Shown: in pieces, positions 36,655 to 46,677 of the stretch | Position numbering within the stretch: position 1 is the stretch's first letter | Layout: every line of letters starts with the position of its first letter | Source of the DNA: Bacteroidota bacterium | GTDB taxonomy: Bacteria; Bacteroidota; Bacteroidia; AKYH767-A; 2013-40CM-41-45 | NCBI GenBank assembly: GCA_016720655.1 | Contig: JADKKE010000011.1 | Location: 33,213 to 97,212, forward strand | Length of the DNA: 64,000 nt | Direction: 5' to 3' | The notes under the pieces: model-generated | Database searches by the model: none | Told to the model about the DNA's origin: nothing | What the model saw: only the letters and a program-made list of their open reading frames with translations | Program-made: the position numbers and the translations under genes

Positions 36655-36825
36655 AGAGGGACGGGGGACGGTTGCAGAATTAAGAATTAAGAGTTATGAA
36701 TTATGAGTTGGGGTAACGTGGTTTTAAGGATGCCACTTTTAAACTAGTTCACCCATACTAACCACCAACCACTAACCACCAACCACCAACCACTAACCAC
36801 TAACCACTAACCACCAACCACTAAT
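36655..36825 (-). repeat. GGGGACG block plus composite microrepeat element, copy 3 (inverted)
   Basis: GGGGACG units occur at 36657-36670. From 36677 the reverse complement of copy 2 follows: GAATTA/TATGAATTATGAGTTGGGG, then CTTTTAAACTAGTTCACCCAT, then about ten CCACTAA/CCACCAA units up to 36825. It ends about 50 bases before the lysS start codon. Confidence 0.8.
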
Positions 36826-36874
36826 TTTCGTCATGTCTTTTATCTATATTTACCCTCTCTATTATCAAAGAAAC

Positions 36875-38407
36875 ATGGAATTTACAGAGCAAGAACAAAT
36901 TCGTCGGCAGAAGCTGGAAGATATTCAAAAACAAGGAATTGAACCCTATCCGGCGGATCTTTGGGAAATGAATTTTACCAGCAGAGAAATGCTCGATGGT
37001 TTTGATTCTGATCCGGATAAATTTACAAACATCAGTTTCGCCGGACGCATCATGAGTGTCCGTGACATGGGAAAAGCGGCTTTTGCTGTGCTTCAGGATT
37101 CCGCCGGACGCATACAGATCTATGTTCGTCGTGATGATATTTGTCCGGGTGAAGACAAATCCGGATACGATAGTTTGTTCAAAAAATTGCTCGACATCGG
37201 TGACATCATCGGTGTGAAAGGATATGTTTTCAAAACAAAAACCGGCGAGACAAGCATTCATGTAAAAGAATTAAAATTACTTTCTAAAAGTCTGCGCCCG
37301 CTTCCGGTAGTTAAACAAGATGCGGATGGAAATACTTTTGATGCCTTCACCGATCCGGAGATGCGCTACCGTCAACGCTATGTTGATCTGATCGTGAATC
37401 CTCAGGTGAAGGAGGCGTTTTTGAAACGTACTGCTCTCACCAATTCCATGCGACACTTTTTAAATGCAAAAGGATACCTGGAAGTTGAAACTCCGATATT
37501 ACAACCTTTATACGGTGGTGCTGCGGCTCGTCCTTTCAAGACGCATCACAATACACTTGACATGACTTTGTACCTGCGCATTGCGAATGAATTGTATCTG
37601 AAAAGACTCATCGTAGGTGGTTTTGATGGTGTGTATGAATTTGCAAAAGATTTCAGGAATGAAGGGATGTCACGTTTTCACAATCCTGAATTTACACAGG
37701 TAGAATTGTATGTAGCCTACAAAGATTACGAATGGATGATGGATCTGGTGGAAGAAATGGTAGAGAAAGTTGCCATGGATCTTCATGGAAAAACAGAAGT
37801 TCCGGTTGGCGAACACCTCATCAATTTCAAACGTCCCTGGAAACGATACACGATGTACGAAGCGATTGCACATTTCACGGGTGTGGATATTACAGAGATG
37901 GATGAATCTGCTTTGTCTGCTGCCGCAAATGGCATGGGAATTCATATCGACAAAACCATGGGCCGTGGAAAAATGATCGACGAAATTTTCGGGGAGAAAG
38001 TTGAACCACACTTAATTCAACCGACATTCATCACGGATTATCCTGTGGAGATGAGTCCGCTCGCCAAGAAGCACCGCAGCAAACCCGGACTGGTAGAGCG
38101 TTTCGAAGCAATCTGCAACGGAAAAGAAATCTGCAATGCCTTCTCTGAGTTGAATGATCCGATTGACCAACGCAAACGATTCGAAGAGCAACTCGAATTG
38201 GGAATTCGTGGCGATGAAGAAGCGATGCAACTCGATGAAGATTTTCTTCGGGCACTGGAATTCGGAATGCCACCAACAGCAGGACTCGGAATCGGAATCG
38301 ATCGTTTGTCAATGATCATGACCAATTCCGCATCGATACAGGATGTACTTTTCTTCCCTCAGATGAGGCCGGAGAAAAAGGATGTTCCAGAAGCTGCAGG
38401 AAATTAA
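36875..38407 (+). CDS. lysS: Lysyl-tRNA synthetase, class II
   Basis: The start chosen is the ATG at 36875 (MEFTEQEQIRRQKLEDIQKQG), the usual N-terminus; an upstream in-frame ATG at 36833 adds a non-conserved hydrophobic stretch. The protein of 510 residues has the OB-fold anticodon domain (about 50-150, FAGRIMSVRDMGKAAFAVLQD) and class II catalytic motifs: motif 1 near LKRTALTNSMRHFL, motif 2 at FRNEGMSRFHNPEFTQVE and motif 3 at AGLGIGIDRLSMIMT. It charges tRNA-Lys. The intact frame contrasts with broken genes nearby. Confidence 0.97.
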   Translation: MEFTEQEQIRRQKLEDIQKQGIEPYPADLWEMNFTSREMLDGFDSDPDKFTNISFAGRIMSVRDMGKAAFAVLQDSAGRIQIYVRRDDICPGEDKSGYDSLFKKLLDIGDIIGVKGYVFKTKTGETSIHVKELKLLSKSLRPLPVVKQDADGNTFDAFTDPEMRYRQRYVDLIVNPQVKEAFLKRTALTNSMRHFLNAKGYLEVETPILQPLYGGAAARPFKTHHNTLDMTLYLRIANELYLKRLIVGGFDGVYEFAKDFRNEGMSRFHNPEFTQVELYVAYKDYEWMMDLVEEMVEKVAMDLHGKTEVPVGEHLINFKRPWKRYTMYEAIAHFTGVDITEMDESALSAAANGMGIHIDKTMGRGKMIDEIFGEKVEPHLIQPTFITDYPVEMSPLAKKHRSKPGLVERFEAICNGKEICNAFSELNDPIDQRKRFEEQLELGIRGDEEAMQLDEDFLRALEFGMPPTAGLGIGIDRLSMIMTNSASIQDVLFFPQMRPEKKDVPEAAGN

Positions 38408-38413
38408 CATCCT

Positions 38414-38471
38414 TTGCGCTCTTTGCGCCTTTGCGCGAAATATTTTTCACGAAAAGGCGCAAAGAGCGCAA
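38414..38471. repeat. Perfect 19-bp inverted repeat (possible terminator or REP-like element)
   Basis: TTGCGCTCTTTGCGCCTTT (38414-38432) is the exact reverse complement of 38453-38471, with a 20-base loop that can pair further through GAAA/TTTC. It begins 7 bases after the lysS stop. No U run follows, so it may stabilise or end transcripts differently. The unit GCGCAAAGAG relates it to the CGCAGAG family at 44.6 and 48.1-48.5 kb. Confidence 0.85.
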
Positions 38472-38489
38472 TGGTTTAATGAATCGGAT

Positions 38490-39806
38490 ATGTCCATTCG
38501 AAAATTTTTTCTCTTTCATCTTTTTTTCTTTTCAATTTTTTCTTTTTCCTCTACTGCTCAAACCTGGACACCACTTTCTTCCGGCACCAACAACATCGTC
38601 AACACACTCCTTTCATTTCAAGGAGATTTGTATGCGACAGGATATTTCGATTCTGCTGGAACTACACCTGCAAGCGGACTTGCAAAATGGGACGGTATAC
38701 ATTGGTCTAAAGTCGGAAATGGAATTCATCCACAAGGAGGGTATTGTCTGGCAGAATACGATAGCAATTTAATTGTTGCAGGAATCTTTGATTCCGCAGG
38801 AATGTTGCCGGTAAACAATATCGCGCGCTGGAATGGTTCGAACTGGAATCAATTGCGGAATGGATCTTCGACTACAGTTACTGCTCTACAGGTCTACAAC
38901 AACGATTTAATTGCCAGCGGAAAATTCGATACAGCCGGAACCGGAAATTTTGTTTTCAATTTCGAAAAATGGAATGGTTTAACATGGTCTCCTTTTGGAA
39001 ATACAAACAATGTTGTAGGTGCAATGGGTGTTTTCAACAATGAGTTGTATATCGGCGGGTCCTTTGATGAACTGGATGGTTCTGTATTGCTAGCAGAACA
39101 CATCCTTCGTTGGGATGGAAACAACTGGGCTGATGTTGATTCAGGGTTTGATGGAATTCCTTATACAATGATTGAATACAACAGCGAACTTGTTGTCGCC
39201 GGAGATTTTGAACATGTCGGAACTTCACAGGCATTTAATCACATCGCAAAATGGAACGGTACGAATTGGTCGGCACTCGGCGATGGAACAAACAAATGGA
39301 TTTCTTCCCTTGCTATTTTCAATGGAGAGCTTTATGCCGGCGGAGGGTTTGATTCTGCAGGAAATATACCTGCAAACAATATTGCCAAATGGAACGGTTC
39401 ATCCTGGCAGGCTGTAGGTGCGGGTTTTGATGATTGGGTAACGTCGCTCGCAGTTCACAACAACGATCTGTATGCTGCAGGTTTTTTTCAGCAGAGTGGC
39501 TCAACACTTGTAAGTCATATTGCAAAATTAAACACAGGAACATTTATTTCAACGGATGTAAAATCACAGGAACTATTTTCTATCTATCCGAATCCTGCAT
39601 CGACTTCAATAAAAATTCAAAACTCATTAACTCCGGATGAAAATTCATATTTTCTTCTTCTGAATCCACTTGGCCAAGTCATAAAAAAAATAAAAGGAAC
39701 AAAGTCTGAAAATGAAATTTCTGTTACTGATTTGAATCCCGGTATTTATTACCTCCAATACATCAACACATTATTTTCTTCAACAAAAAAAATCGCAATT
39801 GAATAA
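38490..39806 (+). CDS. T9SS-secreted beta-propeller-like repeat protein
   Basis: The start chosen is the ATG at 38490, giving signal peptide MSIRKFFLFHLFFFSIFSFSSTAQ; the frame upstream runs through the inverted repeat and is not coding. The mature protein has about seven to eight repeats of some 45 residues with core xLxxFxGELYAGGxFDSAGNxxANNIAKWNGSxWxxVG, as in surface repeat proteins that fold like beta-propellers. The last 80 residues form a T9SS sorting domain (FSIYPNPASTSIKI to TKKIAIE). A surface location is inferred and no enzymatic motif was seen. Confidence 0.88.
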   Translation: MSIRKFFLFHLFFFSIFSFSSTAQTWTPLSSGTNNIVNTLLSFQGDLYATGYFDSAGTTPASGLAKWDGIHWSKVGNGIHPQGGYCLAEYDSNLIVAGIFDSAGMLPVNNIARWNGSNWNQLRNGSSTTVTALQVYNNDLIASGKFDTAGTGNFVFNFEKWNGLTWSPFGNTNNVVGAMGVFNNELYIGGSFDELDGSVLLAEHILRWDGNNWADVDSGFDGIPYTMIEYNSELVVAGDFEHVGTSQAFNHIAKWNGTNWSALGDGTNKWISSLAIFNGELYAGGGFDSAGNIPANNIAKWNGSSWQAVGAGFDDWVTSLAVHNNDLYAAGFFQQSGSTLVSHIAKLNTGTFISTDVKSQELFSIYPNPASTSIKIQNSLTPDENSYFLLLNPLGQVIKKIKGTKSENEISVTDLNPGIYYLQYINTLFSSTKKIAIE

Positions 39807-39818
39807 TGGAACCGAAGC

Positions 39819-39860
39819 ACTCTCTTCACTATTCACTCTTCACTCTTCACCCCTCGCTCC
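39819..39860. repeat. TTCACTC microrepeat
   Basis: About five units of TTCACTC/TTCACTA type lie just after the beta-propeller-like gene. The same unit recurs at 50850-50880 and 55560-55580, there paired with a GGGGACG block. Confidence 0.65.
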
Positions 39861-39974
39861 TCCTGCTCATTTGGCCAGTACCACCCTTTATATTGTCAAT
39901 GAACCCCAATCATAGGTGAATACTTTGGCAGACTCAGAAAACAATCCTAATTTTAACGTGAAAATACCCCTCTC

Positions 39975-41417
39975 ATGTTCCGCCAAAGCCTTCTTGTCGC
40001 AGTACTGATTTTTTCTTCCCTCGTACTCAATGCACAAACAACAATTTCTCTTCGTTTAGATCCAAATGGAGCAGACGCAGCTGTTGATGATTGGTACCCG
40101 AATGGCAATTATCCAAATGAAACGGATTATTGCAGTGGCACCTGGACGATCAATGGTACTCAGGTAAGCTGGAGGTCGTTTCTTAAATTTGATCTGAGTA
40201 TGATTCCTCCGGGCTCAATTGTCAATAGCGCTCATCTTTCATTGTACTATGCAAATCCCAATAGCTTTAATGACCAGCATCAATCTCTTACCAGTTCGAA
40301 TGAAAGTGTATTGCAACGTGTATTGGATCCATGGCAGGAAAATCTAGTTGCCTGGAATAATCAACCGAATGTAACAAGCATTGACCAAGTAATTCTACCA
40401 CAAAGTACCAGCGGAACCCAGGATTATACGAATATGGATGTAAGTGCTATGGTACAGGAAATGGTGAATTCCGGGAACTATGGTTTTGGTCTGCGACAAG
40501 TAAACGAAATGCCCTACGGACGAATGATTTTCGCTTCCGGTGATCATCCTGACACAAACCAAAGACCTTTGCTGATTGTCAACTTTACTCCGCAGCTCAC
40601 ATGTTTGAATTTGAAACTTGACAAAGAAGGAGAAGATGCAACTGTTGATGATTACAATCCTGCAAACAACAACCCGAACGAAATTGAATATTTCTGTGGA
40701 GGCTGGACAATCAACGGTTTTCCTGTTCGCTGGAGAAATTTTTTCAAATTCGATTTATCGCAAATCCCACAGGGAGCTGTTATACAATCTGCAGCTCTTT
40801 CCTTGTACTTCGCACCGAACAATAATTTCTTTGCGACTGACACATCCTTGACATCTTCAAATCAGAGTATCATCCGAAGAGTCATTACTCCCTGGACAGA
40901 GACCACGATCAACTGGAACAATCAACCCAATACTTCCAATCTCAATCAGGTCTTTCTTCCACAAACCACGAGTGGCACACAGAATTTTCCGAACATGGAT
41001 GTGAGTGGAATGGTTCAGGACATGATTAACAATCCGGGAGTCAGCGATGGTTTCATGTTGAAGATGGCGAATGAAATTCCCTATGGTCGAATGATTTTTG
41101 CTTCCGGCGATAACCCGGACACAACTTTACTGCCTACTTTGGATATCTGCTATTACACCCTACCCACTTCAATCCCGACTTTAGAAACTTCTTCCTTCGA
41201 AGTATTTCCGAATCCCAGCACTTCTGATATCTACATCCGTTGGAACCCCATGGCATCCTACCGTGGACTGGAAATCCTCAATCCACTCGGAGAACTGATA
41301 GCTGACTTTGATGTTACAGGCTTGAGCAGCTTTTCAGTAAATGCCGGTAGCTGGGCAAAAGGGATCTACTTTATTCGTCTTGGAGATCAGCCGGTTCAAC
41401 GAATCTGTATTCAATAA
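39975..41417 (+). CDS. T9SS-secreted protein with two DNRLRE domains
   Basis: This 480-residue protein has a signal peptide (about 1-20, ending LNAQ) and two consecutive copies of a domain of about 185 residues. Each copy has LRLDPNGADAAVDDWYPN or its variant, a FLKFDLSxIPxGxxxxSAxLSLY strand, a PWxExxxxWNNQPN motif and YGRMIFASGDxPDT. This is the DNRLRE type, a beta-sandwich found in extracellular and cell-wall-associated proteins. A T9SS sorting domain (FEVFPNPSTSDIYIRW to the end) follows. Function is probably structural or adhesive on the cell surface. Confidence 0.88.
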   Translation: MFRQSLLVAVLIFSSLVLNAQTTISLRLDPNGADAAVDDWYPNGNYPNETDYCSGTWTINGTQVSWRSFLKFDLSMIPPGSIVNSAHLSLYYANPNSFNDQHQSLTSSNESVLQRVLDPWQENLVAWNNQPNVTSIDQVILPQSTSGTQDYTNMDVSAMVQEMVNSGNYGFGLRQVNEMPYGRMIFASGDHPDTNQRPLLIVNFTPQLTCLNLKLDKEGEDATVDDYNPANNNPNEIEYFCGGWTINGFPVRWRNFFKFDLSQIPQGAVIQSAALSLYFAPNNNFFATDTSLTSSNQSIIRRVITPWTETTINWNNQPNTSNLNQVFLPQTTSGTQNFPNMDVSGMVQDMINNPGVSDGFMLKMANEIPYGRMIFASGDNPDTTLLPTLDICYYTLPTSIPTLETSSFEVFPNPSTSDIYIRWNPMASYRGLEILNPLGELIADFDVTGLSSFSVNAGSWAKGIYFIRLGDQPVQRICIQ

Positions 41418-41504
41418 AATCCAGCCGGTTGGATATTGAATCTTTGCCTTTTTGCATAAAATTTTACCTCATTTCTGCGTATCTTGTCGCCTAATTTATC
41501 TGAT

Positions 41505-43193
41505 ATGCGACAGTTAATACGTACCGTTCTCTCTGGGGTTTTTTCTCTACCTTCTCTCCTGCTCCACTACTAAACTCGTTCCGCTTACTGACATTGAGCT
41601 AAAAGCAAAACTAAAAAGCCATATCACGACTCTGGCCTCCGATACGTATGAGGGCCGTGAAGCCGGTAGTAAAGGCGAGGGGAAAGCTTCGGATTACATT
41701 GTCAAACAATTCAAAAGTATCGGACTCAAGGCAAAAGGAACCGATGGTTTTCTACAGTCATTTCCGTTTGTTGATGGTGCAAAAATCGGTAGCAGCACAC
41801 AACTGATTGTCAATACACATATTTTCAAAGTTGATGAGGATTTTTATCCACTACCGTATACATCCAACGGCATCATCACCGGATACATCGCAAGAGTTGG
41901 ATATGGTATCAATGATCCTGCACTGAAACAGGAAGATTATTTCGGAAAGGCGAATATTGCCAAGAAAATATTTCTCATCGAAAGCGGAACACCGGATGGA
42001 AATACTCCGCATGGAAAATTTGGAGAGTGGACCGACTTGCGCAAGAAGCTTGACATTGCCATCGCCCGTGGAGCCACAGCAGTTATTTTTATTAATTCCG
42101 ATACAGCACAAACGGATCCAAAGGCTGATTGGAAAATGAGAACAAGTCCGGTGAGCATCCCGGTGCTTTTTGCAAAAGGAAAAGCTGCGGAAATTCTGCG
42201 CGACAGTGTGATCACCAATTGTACTGCAGGTGCTGAAGTTGAAAAAATTGAAAAGATAGGTCACAATGTTCTCGGCTATCTCGATAACGGTGCTGCCAGC
42301 ACAATTGTGATCGGAGCTCATTATGATCATCTGGGGTTTGGTTCCGAAGGATCATTGTATCGCGGAGAGCCTGCGATTCACAATGGAGCGGATGACAATG
42401 CAAGCGGAACAGCTGCTTTGATCGAACTCGCCCGTTTTCTCAAAGCTTCTGATTTGAAAAAAAATAATTACCTCTTCATGGCTTATTCCGGTGAAGAAAA
42501 AGGATTACTCGGATCAAACTATTATGTGAAGCATCCGACGATGGATTTGTCCACAATGAATTACATGATCAACATGGACATGGTGGGTCGCCTGAAGCCG
42601 GATGAAAAACTTTGCTGATCAATGGTACCGGCACATCACCACGCTGGAAAACGTTGATGGATTCAATTTCTGTTGATGGAGTAAAAATAAAATCTACAGA
42701 ATCCGGTGTGGGTCCGAGCGATCATACTTCATTTTATTTGCAAAATATTCCAGTGCTCCATTTCTTCAGTGGCACTCACCAGGATTATCACAAACCGAGT
42801 GACGATGAAAACCTCATCAATTACGATGGTGAGTTATCCATCATTCACATGATCGAAAATGTCGTTCGTCTCACAAACAATTCCGGAAAATTAGCTTTCA
42901 CAAAAACAAAAGATGATCAAAACGAAGATGCACCGAAATTCAAAGTGACTCTTGGAGTTGTTCCGGATTACGCTTTTGATGGTGAAGGAATGCGCATCGA
43001 TGGTGTGACCGATGGAAGACCCGCCGCTGCTGCAGGACTGGAGCCGGGTGATGTCGTGATCCAGATTGGCGATCACAAAGTGCTTGATATGATGAGCTAC
43101 ATGAAAGCGCTCAGTAAATTCAGCAAAGGCGAAACGACCAAAGTCAAAGTCCTCCGCCACAACCAGGAAGTCGTAAAAGACATCACCTTTTAA
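41505..43193 (+). pseudogene. M28-family zinc aminopeptidase lipoprotein with PDZ domain, two frameshifts
   Basis: Three frames join into one protein. The start ATG at 41505 reads MRQLIRTVLSG; removing one base from GGGGTTTTTT (41535-41544) continues FFLYLLSCSTTK, a good lipobox. That frame then runs open, with an inserted PA-like domain, to LKPDEKL. Adding one T at 42611-42613 continues LLINGTGTS. M28 zinc ligands are all present: H in GAHYDHLGF, D in GADDNASG, EE in YSGEEKG, D in NMDMVGR and H in HQDYHKPSD. The last 90 residues form a PDZ-like domain (RPAAAAGLEPGDVVIQIGD). Because only single homopolymer bases are wrong, the real gene may be intact. Confidence 0.88.
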
Positions 43194-43241
43194 ACTACCG
43201 CTTTTTCGAAATAGCGATAATTAAACTGGCATTTTAATAAC

Positions 43242-44239
43242 ATGTCTATCAAACCAAACATATCCGTCATTGGCGGCGGCAGCTGGGCTACGGCGATTGT
43301 GAAGATTTTGTCGAACAATGTCAACACGATTCACTGGTGGGTACGTAGCGCCGAAACAGCCGACTTCATCAATAAATACCAGCATAATCCGCATTACCTG
43401 AGCGATGTTTCCATTGACCTGGAAAAGTAAAAGTTAGCAGTGCTCTCCATCATGTTATTGAATCTTCAGATATAATAATTCTCGCTGTGCCTTCTGCATT
43501 TTTAAAACCTTCGCTTGAAAAAATAAAGCCCGAAGATTTTAAAAACAAAATGGTTTTCTCCGCCATCAAAGGAATCATTCCTGATGATTTACTGATTGTC
43601 GGAGATTTTCTTCATCAGCAATACCAAATACCCATCGAAAACATCGGAGTAATTACGGGTCCCTGTCATGCGGAAGAAGTCGCAATGGAGCGACTCTCCT
43701 ACCTCACGATCGCATCCCAAAACACATCCAACGCACAAAAACTTGCATCACTATTAACTTGCCGTTACATCAAAACAACAGTAAGTGATGATATTTACGG
43801 AACAGAATATTCGGCCGTATTAAAAAATGTAATTGCGATTGCCAGCGGGATATGTCATGGCGTTGGATACGGAGATAATTTTCAGGCAGTGCTGATCAGC
43901 AATGCCATCCAGGAAATCAAACGTTTTGTAGATACTGTTCATCCGGTAAGCCGCGATATTAATGGCTCCGCTTACCTGGGGGATTTGCTGGTGACAGCTT
44001 ATTCATCTTTCAGTCGCAACCGGATGTTCGGTACCATGATCGGCAAGGGCTACTCGGTAAAATTCGCGCAACTCGAAATGAACATGATCGCGGAAGGATA
44101 TTACGCGACACGGTGTATTTACGAAATCAATAAAAAATACAATGTACACATGCCCATCATGAGCGCGGTGTACCATGTCCTCTACGAGAAAATTTCTCCG
44201 AGAATTGAGATGAAACTACTTTCCGATCAGCTCAGCTAA
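43242..44239 (+). pseudogene. gpsA: NAD(P)H-dependent glycerol-3-phosphate dehydrogenase, one frameshift
   Basis: The first frame gives the Rossmann start ISVIGGGSWATA (glycines 11-13) up to DLEK. After adding one A to the four-A run at 43423-43426 the protein reads on as VKVSSALHHVIESSD into LAVPSAFLKP. The second frame includes GVITGPCHAEEVA, the catalytic lysine region TEYSAVLKNVIAIASGI and the helical C-terminal domain. The enzyme makes glycerol-3-phosphate for phospholipids and is usually essential, so true inactivation is unlikely unless another copy exists. A read or assembly error is the simplest explanation. Confidence 0.9.
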
Positions 44240-44781
44240 TTCTTTTTACGATCATTGCGTCTTCTGCGAAAAAACTCTTTGTACTTCGCGTTAAAAATCC
44301 CCTCATTAAAAAACAAAATTACCAAAACCCCTGATTCGGAATTTTAAAGGCTGTGTATTCTCAGACCTTGTGTTTCATTGCTTTTTCTACAAAGATTAGA
44401 CTCCTTCGGAGTCGGCGTGTGGAACAAATTGGATTTCGGATCTTTAATAGAGAAAAGGCGAAAGCGGTTCCATTTAAATTGCATACTCCCGATCCCGGTG
44501 GGATCAAATGTTTACAACAGAAAATGTTTGCGAGAAATTTGGAGAATTGGCACAAAAGAAAAATGCTACCAAAAATAAAATAATTTGTTTCACATCGATT
44601 TAAAAATCTCAACCCCTCTCTGCGAACTCTGCGATTTCAACTCTGCGCACTCTGCGTTTAAAAAAACGCCTCAGCAATTTGGTGAAACTTAATTCGATTT
44701 TTTTTTGCAAAGTTCACGAAGACTGACGTTCAATTTTTATGATACCCCCTGTTTTAAAAAACGCCTCAGCACTCCGGTAAT
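44240..44781. repeat. Intergenic region with CGCAGAGT-family repeats
   Basis: This region of 542 bases has no gene. At 44616-44660 lies CTCTCTGCGAACTCTGCG followed by CAACTCTGCGCACTCTGCG, nearly the exact reverse complement of 48107-48151. The adjacent GTTAAAAATCCCCTCATT (44290-44307) pairs with the same distal copy. The block TTTAAAAAACGCCTCAGCA occurs twice, at about 44657-44676 and 44751-44771. Confidence 0.7.
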
Positions 44782-46584
44782 TTATTCTTCCTTCCCCCGG
44801 AAGTGCGTAATAACTTTCTCCGCTCTTGATTTCCCTATAACCGCTTCCAGTTCCTCCGCTGTCGCCTCCTTGATTCGCTTTACAGATTTGAAATGAATTA
44901 ACAAGGCTTGCGCAGTTGTTTCCCCTATTCCCTTAATTTCAGAAAGCTCCGTCTTGATCGTTCCTTTCTCTCTTCTTTTTCGATGGTGGGTAATTCCAAA
45001 ACGATGCACTTCATCACGCAACTGCTGGATGATACGCAAGGTTTCGCTCTTCTTGTCGATATACAATGGAGCAGTATCTCCGGGATAATAAATTTCTTCC
45101 AGGCGCTTTGCAATTCCAATCACGGCGATCTTGCCATGCAGGCCAAGTTTGTCAAGACTGATCATTGCAGAACTCAACTGTCCTTTTCCCCCGTCAATCA
45201 CAATCAACTGTGGCAATTCCTGTGCTTCATCGAGCATCCTTCTGTATCGGCGGAAAATAACTTCCTCCATGGAAGCAAAATCATCCGGACCTTCGACGGT
45301 CTTTATATTGTAATGTCTGTATTCCTTCTTCGCCGGTTTGCCATTCAGAAAAACACTCATCGCTGCGACAGGATAAGATCCCTGGATATTCGAATTGTCG
45401 AAACACTCTATTCTCCTTGGCAATTCGGTTAATCGCAAATCTTTTTTCATTTGCTCCAACACACGCATCGTTCTGTTCTCCGGATTCTGCTTCTCAAGTT
45501 GCAACTGCTTCTCACGGATGTAATTCTTCACATTTGTTTCGGAGAGCGTAAGCAGGTGTTTTTTATCGCCGATTTTCGGAACAGTAAAAGTTACACCCTC
45601 CATTTCAAGATTCAGGGAAATGGGAACCAGGATTTCAGCGGCATCACTGAGAAAACGCGTTCGCAAATCTGCAATCGCAATTTCGAGTAATTCTTCTTCT
45701 GTCTCTTCCAGTTTTTTCTTTAACTCAATCGTGTGCCCTTGAATAATGGAACCGTTCATGATGCGTAAAAAATTCACATACGCTGCATCCTCATCCGTGA
45801 TAATAGAAAATACATCCGTATTGTGAATGGTAGGATTCACTACCACGGATTTCACTTTGTATTTCTCCAGCAACTCGATCTTTTCTTTAATGGCATGCGC
45901 TTCCTCAAATTCAAATTTTTCTGAATAATTATTCATTAATACTTTCAAATGCTGGATAACAGTATTGATATTTCCCTTCAATATTTGCCGGATATCCTTA
46001 ATACTCTGATCATACTCTTCCACACGCTGTAATCCTTCGCAAGGTCCTTTGCAATTGCCGATATGATATTCCAGACACACTTTGAATTTTTTCTTTGCAA
46101 TATTTTCTTCGGAAAGAATCAGGTTACAATTCCGGAGCTTATACAATTGGGAAGTAAGTTCCAACAACGTGTGAATCATTTTCACCGGTGTGAAAGGCCC
46201 GAAATATTCCGATCCGTCTTTGATGACCCTGCGCGTAATGAAAATCCTTGGAAAGCGTTCGTTCTTGATGCAAATCCAGGGATAGGTTTTATCGTCCTTC
46301 AGACTCACATTGTATCGGGGCTGATGCTTTTTAATCAGGCTGTTTTCAAGGAGCAGCGCATCCAACTCCGTATCCACAACAATCGTTTTTATATCTGCGA
46401 TTTTTCGCACGAGAACAGTTGTTTTCCCGTTTTCATGACGTTCCTTTTGAAAATAGGAACTCACTCGCTTTTTGAGCGATTTCGCCTTACCCACATAGAG
46501 CAAGAGCCCATCCTTGTCATAGAATTGGTACACACCCGGCCTGTCTTCCAGGGTTGATAATATATTTTGAATTTCTGTTGCCAA
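44782..46584 (-). CDS. uvrC: Excinuclease ABC subunit C
   Basis: This 600-residue protein matches UvrC throughout. The GIY-YIG nuclease domain for the 3' incision is at 1-95 (GVYQFYDKDGLLLYVGKAKSLKKR). The UVR helix that binds UvrB lies near 205-240 (NNYSEKFEFEEAHAIKEKI). The RNase H-like nuclease domain for the 5' incision includes IECFDNSNIQGSYPVAAMSVF and IVIDGGKGQLS. Tandem helix-hairpin-helix motifs end the protein (LSEIKGIGETTAQALL). It acts with UvrA and UvrB in nucleotide excision repair. Repeats of the CGCAGAGT family occur on both sides of this gene and its neighbour. Confidence 0.98.
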   Translation of the reverse strand: MATEIQNILSTLEDRPGVYQFYDKDGLLLYVGKAKSLKKRVSSYFQKERHENGKTTVLVRKIADIKTIVVDTELDALLLENSLIKKHQPRYNVSLKDDKTYPWICIKNERFPRIFITRRVIKDGSEYFGPFTPVKMIHTLLELTSQLYKLRNCNLILSEENIAKKKFKVCLEYHIGNCKGPCEGLQRVEEYDQSIKDIRQILKGNINTVIQHLKVLMNNYSEKFEFEEAHAIKEKIELLEKYKVKSVVVNPTIHNTDVFSIITDEDAAYVNFLRIMNGSIIQGHTIELKKKLEETEEELLEIAIADLRTRFLSDAAEILVPISLNLEMEGVTFTVPKIGDKKHLLTLSETNVKNYIREKQLQLEKQNPENRTMRVLEQMKKDLRLTELPRRIECFDNSNIQGSYPVAAMSVFLNGKPAKKEYRHYNIKTVEGPDDFASMEEVIFRRYRRMLDEAQELPQLIVIDGGKGQLSSAMISLDKLGLHGKIAVIGIAKRLEEIYYPGDTAPLYIDKKSETLRIIQQLRDEVHRFGITHHRKRREKGTIKTELSEIKGIGETTAQALLIHFKSVKRIKEATAEELEAVIGKSRAEKVITHFRGKEE

Positions 46585-46677
46585 ATCGAAAGGGTGATGC
46601 TTTAATCAATTCCGGAAATTACACCATGCTGCAAAGTTCGCAAAGAAATCATATTTTAGTTCACTCATTTCTACTCT

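Noticed and set aside
36755..36825. CRISPR-like array of CCACTAACCA units
   Set aside because: Units are seven bases with no spacers and no cas genes nearby; it is a short tandem module of a composite repeat.
42600..42620. Programmed ribosomal frameshift in the M28 peptidase
   Set aside because: There is no slippery heptamer with a stable downstream structure, and several unrelated genes show the same one-base homopolymer defects, so error or mutation is simpler.
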